Positions 46,261-53,643 of a DNA stretch of 64,000 nucleotides are shown piece by piece. The position numbers were made by a program, and so were the translations under genes. Where the stretch lies: positions 124,001-188,000 of the forward strand of contig NZ_AOCK01000010.1 of NCBI RefSeq assembly GCF_000348945.1, written 5' to 3'. The stretch is from Paeniglutamicibacter gangotriensis Lz1y. GTDB taxonomy: Bacteria; Actinomycetota; Actinomycetes; Actinomycetales; Micrococcaceae. Below the pieces are notes generated by a model. The model made no database searches. It was not told the DNA's origin and saw only the letters and a program-made list of their open reading frames with translations. Numbering within the stretch: the stretch's first letter is position 1; every line of letters starts with the position of its first letter.

Positions 46261-46559
46261 TTGAAGAGCGAGACCTTCGACCAGTGGCGAACCGGTTTGA
46301 AGGATCGCCGAGCTGCTGCTCGTGTCACGGCAAGGATCGATCGCTTGGCCGCGGGAAATCCCGGTGACGTGAAAGCGGTGGGGCAGATGTCTCAGAACTG
46401 CGGATTGATGTTGGACCGGGATGCCGGGTGTACTACCTCCAAGATGGTGAACACTTGATCTTGCTGCTCTGTGGGGGCAATAAATCAAGCCAACAGAGGG
46501 ACATTAGCCAAGCGCTGAGAATCGCCGACGAATGGAAAAGAAATGGGAACAGCAACTGA
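46261..46559 (+). pseudogene. RelE/HigB-type toxin, frameshifted
   Basis: The first part reads TFDQWRTGLKDRRAAARVTA, IDRLAAGNPGDVKAVGQ, and after the loss of one base near 46390 the frame continues ELRIDVGPGCRVYYLQDGEH, LILLLCGGNKSSQQRDISQA, LRIADEWKRNGNSN, ending at TGA 46557-46559. Together this is a complete addiction-module killer protein of the RelE/Gp49-like family, which cleaves mRNA at the ribosome. In its current form it would be truncated at about 66 residues. The TTG start follows TAGAGT (46249-46254) by 6 bases. TAAGGCT/AGCCTTA (46202-46238) upstream may be an operator. Confidence 0.82.
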
Positions 46560-46842
46560 AGGTTTTAGCCGTTACGACGCTGCCGATTACCTCACTGATC
46601 TGGGGGACGCTGCGGCATACCTCGAGGCGGTATTGGAGGAGAGCGACGATCCCGCTATGGTCACCCAGGCACTAGGCGCTATCGCGCGTTCAGGCAACCT
46701 CAGTGAATTGGCACGCCGTGTCGGGATGAGCCGTGAAGGTCTGTACAAGGCGCTTTCAGTCGACGGCAACCCGAGCTTCGCCACCATCGTTAAGGTGGTC
46801 AATGCCCTTGGTCTCAAGCTCCATTTCGAATCCGCGGGCTGA
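46543..46842 (+). CDS. Addiction-module antitoxin, HigA-like
   Basis: A 99-residue protein of the putative addiction-module antidote family. The N-terminal part (RYDAADYLTDLGDAAAYLEA) binds the toxin in relatives, and SGNLSELARRVGMSREGLYK is the XRE-like helix-turn-helix that represses the operon. It is intact while its toxin is frameshifted. ATG 46543 lies inside the toxin 3' end (17-base overlap), the usual toxin-first arrangement. It may still protect against related incoming toxins. Confidence 0.82.
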   Translation: MGTATEGFSRYDAADYLTDLGDAAAYLEAVLEESDDPAMVTQALGAIARSGNLSELARRVGMSREGLYKALSVDGNPSFATIVKVVNALGLKLHFESAG

Positions 46843-47054
46843 CGGTTCTGTCCTCAGCGAAGCGACATTGCACGGAGGCACTACGATCGCGTGAATCCTC
46901 ATGGCTGCGCCGAATTCCGGGCACATGCAGGAGACTCGCAGTCCGCACTGATGGCAACGCAGGGGATCGGTGTCGGGAATGCAAAACAGCCGCCGGATTC
47001 CTGCACGGTTTCAGGTCGAAGAGCATCCAGGGCCGAGTATGCGGGCCCAGGCGG

Positions 47055-48203
47055 TCACCCAACATACTCATCGCGCAGATCTTTGATGGCCTCCCGGACA
47101 ACGGATTGTGCGACCAGGGTTCCGTCTGCGTATTCCAGGACTCCGGCTTCCAGACAAGCCATGATGGAGGCGGATATTTCCCCGAAATGCTTCGCCAACC
47201 GGACGTCGATGTCCTCTCCGAGACTCAGCAAGCTGGTTTCCCCGTGGGCCTTGGTCGTGGATGCTTCGGTGGCAACGTCAGTGAGCACGGCCATGAGTTT
47301 GTCCGCTCGGCGAAGTCCGGCCAGGCCAGAGATCGGTTTGGCATCTGCCAGGACGAGGATTCTGAGGTAAGCGGTTAGTAGGCTGCGGATTGCTTCGTGG
47401 TTCCCCGGATGCTCTTCGTCACGCAGGGTCATCCCCGCATGCGTGGGGTACGGACCGTCATCGTTCTCCCATGCTTCTTCTACATATTCGTCCTCGTCCC
47501 CAATGCCTTCGTCCTCATCGGTTTCGAAGAGATCGGCTTCGCCCATGGCGGTGAAAAGATCCATGAAGCACGTAAGCGGAAGTGGGTAGAGACCCGGCGC
47601 CAGCAGGATGGGGCCTGCATGGCCCGTGACCGGAAGCGCGAGCGATTCGGTGGAGTTCGGGATGAATTTTCCGTCAAGCATCTCGTCCAAGAGGTGGGCG
47701 GCCCACTGCACGAGCGCTATGCCGTGGCCGTGCCTGGCGGGGATGTAGATCGGGCATTCGCGGGGAGTACGGCGGTGGGCAGGGCCGGGAACACGCATCA
47801 GCACCAGCATGTGCAGCACATCGAACTCGTTGCTCCCGCGATGCCAGCGGCCGTTGTCCTGCAGGAAGTGCAGGTAGCCATCCAAACGATTCAGGCCCTT
47901 GCAGGCCACATCGCTGGGCATGCGGCGGATGGTTTTCAGCATCAAGGCGAAGGATTTCGGGACGAATGCATCGGGGGCGTCAAATGGCCCGATTTTGGCG
48001 TAGGACTCCAGCGAGTCGAGCAGCCCGGCCTAGTCCTCGTGGGCCTGGCATGGCGTCACGGTGCGGGTCCTCCAGGCGATGTAGGCAGGTTCCAAGCGGT
48101 GAACCCGCTCGAGCCCCGAGGCACGCGAGGGGTGGGTGCTTTGCCTCCGTGACTTCGGGGACTTGCGGTGCTTGCGGCGCAATTGCTTGCTCGTGGTGGT
48201 CAT
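47055..48203 (-). pseudogene. Uncharacterised 382-codon gene interrupted by in-frame TAG
   Basis: From ATG 48203 (ribosome site AAGGA five bases upstream) the frame runs through a basic N-terminus (LRRKHRKSPKSRRQ) to codon 57 (QAHED). It hits TAG at 48030-48032 and continues in the same frame without further stops as AGLLDSLESYAKIGPFDAPD to 47055. The downstream part is a helical, partly acidic protein (EDEGIGDEDEYVEEAW) with no family that I recognise. The continuous frame across the stop indicates one recent nonsense change in a real gene. Translation could restart near 47945, yielding about 296 residues. Confidence 0.6.
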
Positions 48204-48837
48204 GGCCATCCTTGGGTCGGTCGATGCGGGAATCCCAGTGTGGGCCGGACTGTGGGCCAGCGGGCCAGCCGTCCGCAGGGCTGTGGAAAAGTCATCGAAC
48301 ACGCCCGGTTGACCGCCCGGCAACAGGCCGGCCGCACCGACGGCAATCCGGGGTTACAGCCGGCGTTCTCCGGGTTTCTGGCCGGGGCCGGTGGCAGTCG
48401 CCCTTCCCGGCGGCCAGCAGGCCAGCAGCCAAGCGTGGGAATAGCGCCAATGCAGTGATCGCATTTCCGGTCACCGGGGCCAAGACCGAAAACCAACGCG
48501 TCCTCCCTCCGTGGGCCACTTCCGGCCTCGTGGGATATGCCCGATTCCCACGGCGAGGCCGTCGAAGACCGGGAATCCTTCGAACCACGGGCCCGAAAGC
48601 GCTACGACGGCACGTGCGATGGCCAACCGAGAACCTGTTCAGTGCTGCTGTTTCGCTGTGAAACGACTCCGTGCGCGCCGAATCGGGGCCAAACCCCACC
48701 ACCTCTTCGTATCAAAGCAGGAACGTATGCACCTTGCCCGGCCCGGGGGAAGCGGCATCCGGTGAGGGTGCAGTAACGGGGCATCTGCACCACCCCGCAA
48801 ACAAGCCACAGCATTCCATGTTCAGAAGGAGCAACCG
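48204..48837. other. Non-coding or unassigned region
   Basis: About 630 bases. Several overlapping frames are open because of high GC, but none has a convincing start, amino-acid composition or family. The last 20 bases carry the ribosome site AAGGAG (48826-48831) of the next gene. I see no RNA gene here. Confidence 0.4.
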
Positions 48838-49209
48838 ATGAGCCCCACCTCGAACCCCGATGGCGGCCCCACCCTGGAACCGGTGCCAGACTCCGGATCC
48901 GTGCCCGATGCGGAGGAAGCGGGCACGGATCCGCTGGAGCCGGTTCCCTCGGACGGCCGCGATGCCCAGCCCGTCGTGGGCTCGTCCGATGACGGTGCCG
49001 CCATGGCGATGGACGATCCGCTGCGCGAGGCCGTCTACGTCGAGGAGGAGGACCTGCCGTTCGTGGATGAGGAAGCCGAGGAGCTCGAAGATGAGGGGGG
49101 CCTGCTCGATCCCGAAGCCGATCGGCTGGTCAGCAGGTCCATCGAGGAAGCTGACGAGGAGCTGGGGCGAAGCGCGAGCGAAACGGATGCCGACGAGGCT
49201 CTGCCCTAA
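48838..49209 (+). CDS. Small highly acidic protein
   Basis: A 123-residue protein with a very high share of Asp/Glu (YVEEEDLPFVDEEAEELEDE) and a Pro/Ser-rich start. There is no signal, membrane helix or Cys. It has a strong ribosome site AAGGAG six bases before ATG 48838, which supports real expression. I do not recognise a family; the C-terminal LDPEADRLVSRSIEEADEEL resembles short acidic actinobacterial proteins of unknown role. It may bind a basic partner; this is inference. Confidence 0.6.
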   Translation: MSPTSNPDGGPTLEPVPDSGSVPDAEEAGTDPLEPVPSDGRDAQPVVGSSDDGAAMAMDDPLREAVYVEEEDLPFVDEEAEELEDEGGLLDPEADRLVSRSIEEADEELGRSASETDADEALP

Positions 49210-50050
49210 TACGAAATGCTTGTCGACCTCCAGGGCGCCCAGCGGCGCTGGAACGCCCGTGGAAGTTTCCGAAAGATGACTTGGCAGGTGCGTGTTGATC
49301 CTAGTCATGTCATCTTTGGTGGCGTATTGGCCAGATGTTTTCTTTCGGAAGTTGTCAGCAGGTTGGTACGAGGGTTTTCCGCTTGTAGGATTCGGCGGGT
49401 TTCGCGGCGGCCCTCGAATGCTCGCTCGGCTTCCGTTGGGCGCGCGCGCGTCCCTTGGCGCGTTCCCACAGCTCCAGGTGCCCCTTGGGAGTCCCGGCCG
49501 GGAACCATCGAAATGCCAAGGGGGGAGCGGCCCGCTTTGCCATTGTCAGAGGGGTTATCGGGGGAAGATGCCACGGTGCATTTGAGGTGATCCGAAGCTG
49601 GGTTTGAGCAGATGGCATTGGTGGAGTTTGACGCTGGACAGAATTCCTGTGTTGTGCGCGAAAAGGAGACTCATCTATGTCCGGCAGCTGGCTCCGGCGG
49701 GGGTTGCACAGACACCGGGGCTGAACCGTCACCGAACGAGGTCCCGACGCGGCAGCGCCTACTCGGGATGGTTTCCGCAGCCGTCGCTCCGCCACGTCCT
49801 ACCGAGAACAAAGGCGGTGTTCTTTCCTTGGCGGGCTGGGATAGGCAATGATGGAGTTGCGGGGCAGAACAGCCCGACTGCAATCGCCTGGCACCACAAG
49901 ACCGAGTTGCCCGGACCTACGCGAAATCCTCCGCCGTCGGGAACCACCGGCCCGGCCGGGGACACCTCCAGGATCAGCCGACGGACCAGCGACATCGGTG
50001 CTGGTGCCGGGCTTCGGATACCACCGAACAACACGCCGAAAGGCCAGCGC
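49210..50050. other. Long unassigned region before the AlkD-like gene
   Basis: About 840 bases without a confident gene. AAAGATGAC (49272-49280) and GTCATCTTT (49309-49317) form an inverted repeat, and TTCCGAAAG (49268-49276) is mirrored by CTTTCGGAA near 49340. Opposing frames of 60-150 codons are open but look like GC-driven chance frames. It may be decayed mobile or accessory DNA. Confidence 0.35.
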
Positions 50051-51177
50051 ATGCCATTTGCCGACCAATTGATCAACGAGTCGACTGTCCTAGACCTCAT
50101 AGGGTCCCTGGTCGCCGTGGTCCCGGACGCGGGCCTGCCCACGCTGCACCTTGCCGCGCCCGTGATCGAAACACTGGGTTTGCGCGAGCGTGCCGATCTG
50201 CTGTGCGACGCCCTGCTCAGCGACCTGCCGGGGGACTATGCCGCCTTGGCCGGCACGATCCGCGCGGCGAGCGAAGACGAAGCTTTCCGCGGCTGGCTGA
50301 TCTGGCCGGTAACCTCTGCCATCGCTGTCAAAGCAGTCGCAGAGGGCACGACCGCGGCCTTTGATGATGCAGTGGCACTTCTTGCAGAGCTCACCGGCCG
50401 GCTCACCGCCGAATTCGCCATCCGCACCCTGCTGCGCCACGACCTTGACCGTGCACTCGAGCTCATCCGGGACTGGACAACCTCGGAAGACCTTGACGTG
50501 CGACGACTCGCCTCCGAGGGGACCCGTCCCTATCTGCCATGGTCAACAAGGGTCCCGGAGATCACCGCACGGACGGGGGTGACGATCCCCGTGCTCAACG
50601 CGCTCTATCGCGACCCTGAAGAGTATGTGCGCCGCTCCGTGGCCAACCACCTCAACGACCTCAGCCGCGATGCCCCTGCAATGGTCGTGGACACCGCGAG
50701 GCGCTGGCTGGCCGAGCCGGATGAAAACACCGCCCGCCTGGTGCGCCACGCGCTGCGGACACTGGTCAAGAAGGGCGATGTGCAGGCCCTGGAACTGCTG
50801 GGTTTCGGGCCGGTGTCGGTTGTATCGCAGGCCCGGTGCTCGGTAGCACCACCGTCGAGTTTGGCCGCAGCATCGAGTTCAGCGCGGTGTTGCATAACCG
50901 CGGTGACGAGCCCGCCCGCGTGGCCATCGACTACACGGTCTATCACCGCAAGGCCAATGGCGGGCAGACGGGAAAGACCTTCAAACTGGCCACCCGCACC
51001 CTTGAACGGGACGAAAAACTCGAGGTCGGACGCGAACACTCCTTCCGGGCGATCGCCACCAGGCGTTATCACCCGGGCATGCACGCGATCAGCGTGCAGG
51101 TCAACGGCGTGGAATCGGCGCGGGCGGAGTTTGAACTGCTGACCGAGTCCCCGGCGCCGAAACCCGAGCGGCAGTGA
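50051..51177 (+). pseudogene. AlkD/HEAT-repeat DNA alkylation repair-like gene, frameshifted
   Basis: ATG 50051 opens a HEAT-repeat protein: MPFADQLINESTVLDLIGSL, then repeats such as AEFAIRTLLRHDLDRALELI and YVRRSVANHLNDLSRD, typical of the DNA alkylation repair (AlkD/AlkC-like) family. At about 50828 one base is missing, and the frame is continued in +2 as GPVLGSTTVEFGRSIEFSAV and YTVYHRKANGGQTGKTFKLA, the beta-sandwich tail of AlkC-type proteins, to TGA 51175-51177. Restored, it would be about 375 residues. As sequenced, the C-terminal domain is lost. A terminator follows. Confidence 0.75.
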
Positions 51178-51206
51178 ACCGCAGGAACCGCGGGATGCAC
51201 AGGCCA

Positions 51207-51244
51207 AAAAGACCCGGGACGGCCGTGGCCGTCCCGGGTCTTTT
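51207..51244. terminator. Terminator between AlkD-like gene and ppk2
   Basis: An 18-base inverted repeat, AAAAGACCCGGGACGGCC (51207-51224), pairs with its complement at 51227-51244 and ends in TTTT. The A/T ends make it usable from both sides. Confidence 0.92.
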
Positions 51245-51277
51245 CAACACGTTGTATTCAGAAGCGCGGACCCGCCG

Positions 51278-52162
51278 CTAGAACTCTTCGCCGGCGGCGA
51301 TGACCGCGGCGGCAGGTCCCACGATGTGCGGATCGGGGGTACCGACTAGCTCGTGGTCCTTGCCCTCGTAGTCGAACAGGCTCAGCACGTGGCGCATCGC
51401 CCCGAGCCGGGCACGCTTCTTGTCATTGGATTTGACCACGGTCCACGGCGCCCACTCGGTGTCCGTGCTGCGGAAGGTCTCCTCTTTGGCCTCGGTATAG
51501 GCGTCCCACTTATCCAGCGACGCTAAATCGGTGGGGGAGAGCTTCCACTGGCGCACTGGGTCGATCTGCCGGATGGTGAAGCGGGTGAGTTGTTCGCTGC
51601 GGGTGACCGAGAACCAGAACTTCACCAGCGTGACCCCGTCATCAACCAGCTGCTTCTCGAAGGCCGGAGCCTGATGCATGAACCTGTCGAACTGCTCGCG
51701 GGTGCAAAAACGCATGACGCGCTCCACCCCCGAACGGTTGTACCACGAGCGATCGAAGAGGACCATTTCCCCGGCCGCCGGTAGGTGCGCGATGTAGCGC
51801 TGGAAAAACCATTGGGTTGATTCGCGTTTGTTGGGCTTTTCCAGAGCTACTACCCGCGCCCCGCGCGGGTTCAGGTGCTCGGTGAAACGCTTGATGGTCC
51901 CGCCCTTGCCCGCGGCGTCGCGGCCCTCGAAGAGCACCACCAGCCGTCGCCCGGTGGCCTTGATCCAGACCTGCAGCTTGAGCAACTCGATCTGCAGCAG
52001 CCGCTTCTCTAGGTCGTATTGGGCCCGGTCCAGACGCGTGGAGTACGGGTAGTCCTCGCGCCAGGTATCCACCACGTCCCCATTTGATCTCAACAGCACC
52101 GGGTCGTCATCGTCGTCGTCGCGGATGGAATAGCCGTGGGCGGCCAAATCGAGTAGGTGCAT
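51278..52162 (-). CDS. ppk2: Polyphosphate kinase 2
   Basis: A 294-residue PPK2-family kinase that uses polyphosphate to phosphorylate nucleotides (or the reverse). Walker A is FEGRDAAGKGG at 78-88. EKPNKRESTQWFFQRYI, LFDRSWYNRSGVERVM and EQLTRFTIRQIDPVRQWKLS carry the Walker B and lid residues. An acidic run of six Asp lies at residues 15-20. ATG 52162 is 6 bases after TACGGT on its strand (leaderless type). It is separated by strong hairpins from both neighbours, so it is a single-gene unit. Confidence 0.93.
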   Translation of the reverse strand: MHLLDLAAHGYSIRDDDDDDPVLLRSNGDVVDTWREDYPYSTRLDRAQYDLEKRLLQIELLKLQVWIKATGRRLVVLFEGRDAAGKGGTIKRFTEHLNPRGARVVALEKPNKRESTQWFFQRYIAHLPAAGEMVLFDRSWYNRSGVERVMRFCTREQFDRFMHQAPAFEKQLVDDGVTLVKFWFSVTRSEQLTRFTIRQIDPVRQWKLSPTDLASLDKWDAYTEAKEETFRSTDTEWAPWTVVKSNDKKRARLGAMRHVLSLFDYEGKDHELVGTPDPHIVGPAAAVIAAGEEF

Positions 52163-52200
52163 GGTGCAACCGTATAAAGTCGGATGAACGCAATGTGAAC

Positions 52201-52234
52201 GGCGCCGGTCCGGGACATGTCCCGGACCGGCGCC
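52201..52234 (-). terminator. Perfect palindrome ending the peptidase/NRPS operon
   Basis: A 34-base perfect inverted repeat centred on GACATGTC lies 15 bases past the M1-peptidase stop. Its G+C-rich stem suits termination, though only a weak T-tract follows. Confidence 0.8.
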
Positions 52235-52248
52235 GGCGGTCGTTCTCA

Positions 52249-53643
52249 TCACATGGCAGGCAGCGGTGGCAGCGCAGGTTCCAGAAGCCAGGGCCGCAGG
52301 AAATCCGTGGCAGGGATCGACAGGGGCAGCTGGTCATCGAGGTGGGCCGTGAACTGCGCGCAGGTGACGGTGCCGTGGCGCCGGGCCCCGGTCCAGGAGC
52401 GCAGCATCGCAAAGAAGGCACGGTCCCCGGAAGCCACGCGCAGTGCGTGCAGGGCCAGTGCTCCGCGCTTGTACACCCTGTCATCAAACATGTCCGCCGG
52501 TCCGGGCTCTCCGATGGTGATGTCCTGTTCCAGCGACTCGAGCATGGCCCAGGCTTCCCTGGCGCGCGCCTCGGTGCTCATCGTGCCGGAGGCTTGGGAC
52601 CAGATCCATTCGGCGTAGCAGGCAAACCCCTCGTGCAACCAGATGTCCTTCCACGTGCCCAAGGTCAGCGAGTTGCCGAACCACTGATGGGAGAGTTCGT
52701 GGGCGATCAAGCGCTGCTGCTCCCAGCCCGGGGCCAGGTGGTTGTTGCCCAGGATGGAGAGCCCGTGCGCCTCCAACGGGATTTCCAAGTCGTCCTCGGT
52801 GACGACCACGGTGTAGTCGTCGAAGGGATAGGGGCCGAAAGCCTCGATGAAGGTTTCCATCATCCGTGGCTGGTCCGCCAGCGCGGCCGAAGCCCGGTGC
52901 AGCTGGGAACCGTTGGCTGCCACCCATTGCGGCACCAGAGCCGGGGACCCGGCCCGGCGTCCGCCCAGCGGGGCAGCTGAGATCTCGGTCCCGGCCAGGG
53001 CGCGGAGCTCGTAGCGGCCGATCTGCAAGGTCGCCAGGTAGGTGGCCATGGGCTCGTTGACCTCGTAGGTCCACTGTTCACGGCTGGAGCGGCGTTGACG
53101 CTCCAACAGCGTCCCGTTGCATACCGGTCGGTAGCCGGCATCGGTGTTGATGCTGATGCGGTAGGTGGCCTTTTGGCTCGGGTGGTCGTTGCAGGGGAAC
53201 CAGGTCGGGGCCCCGTTGGGCTGGCCCGCGACCAGCACCCCGTCGGTGAGTTCCTCCCAACCGACCTCGCCCCAGGTTCCCTGGCGTACGGTCGGGACCC
53301 CGCCGTAGCGGATCTCCACGGTGAACCGTTCGGCTGCGAGCAGCGCCGTGGGCAGATGCAGTTCCAGCTTGCCGGCTTTCTGCGTGAACTTTGAGACCTT
53401 GGACCCGTTGAGCTGCACGCGTGAGGCGCGCAGCCCGGAAAGGTCGAGGGAAAGCCGTTCCATGGTGCCGGCGGCCACCGCGGTGATGACCGCACGCCCG
53501 TCGAGCCGGTTACTGCCCAGCTTGCAGTCCAGATCCAGGTCGTAGTGCTCCACCCGGTAAGCTGCACTGCCGGAGCGCGGGATGTAGGCATCCGGGATGA
53601 ATGCGGTGGTGGGTGCCGTGGTGTTCAGGGACGAATGACTCAT
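52249..53643 (-). CDS. M1-family zinc metallopeptidase
   Basis: A 464-residue aminopeptidase-N-like enzyme. The N-terminal beta-domain starts AYRVEHYDLDLDCKLGSNRL. The zinc site is HELSHQWFGN (near 314) with the second Glu in LHEGFACYAEW. The usual GAMEN exopeptidase motif is replaced by LEIPLEAHGLSILG, so substrate-amino-terminus recognition may differ. It is shorter than E. coli PepN (lacking the C-terminal superhelix). The start overlaps the NRPS stop as ATGA, so it is translated with the synthetase. By analogy with epsilon-poly-lysine loci it may degrade the product of that enzyme. Confidence 0.87.
   Translation of the reverse strand: MSHSSLNTTAPTTAFIPDAYIPRSGSAAYRVEHYDLDLDCKLGSNRLDGRAVITAVAAGTMERLSLDLSGLRASRVQLNGSKVSKFTQKAGKLELHLPTALLAAERFTVEIRYGGVPTVRQGTWGEVGWEELTDGVLVAGQPNGAPTWFPCNDHPSQKATYRISINTDAGYRPVCNGTLLERQRRSSREQWTYEVNEPMATYLATLQIGRYELRALAGTEISAAPLGGRRAGSPALVPQWVAANGSQLHRASAALADQPRMMETFIEAFGPYPFDDYTVVVTEDDLEIPLEAHGLSILGNNHLAPGWEQQRLIAHELSHQWFGNSLTLGTWKDIWLHEGFACYAEWIWSQASGTMSTEARAREAWAMLESLEQDITIGEPGPADMFDDRVYKRGALALHALRVASGDRAFFAMLRSWTGARRHGTVTCAQFTAHLDDQLPLSIPATDFLRPWLLEPALPPLPAM

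Noticed and set aside
47966-48661. 231-codon plus-strand frame
   Set aside because: Arg/Ser/Pro-rich shadow of the opposite-strand gene and its upstream region, with no family resemblance.
49604-50050. Upstream extension of the AlkD-like frame
   Set aside because: No similarity to the HEAT-repeat family and no ribosome site; the family start fits ATG 50051.
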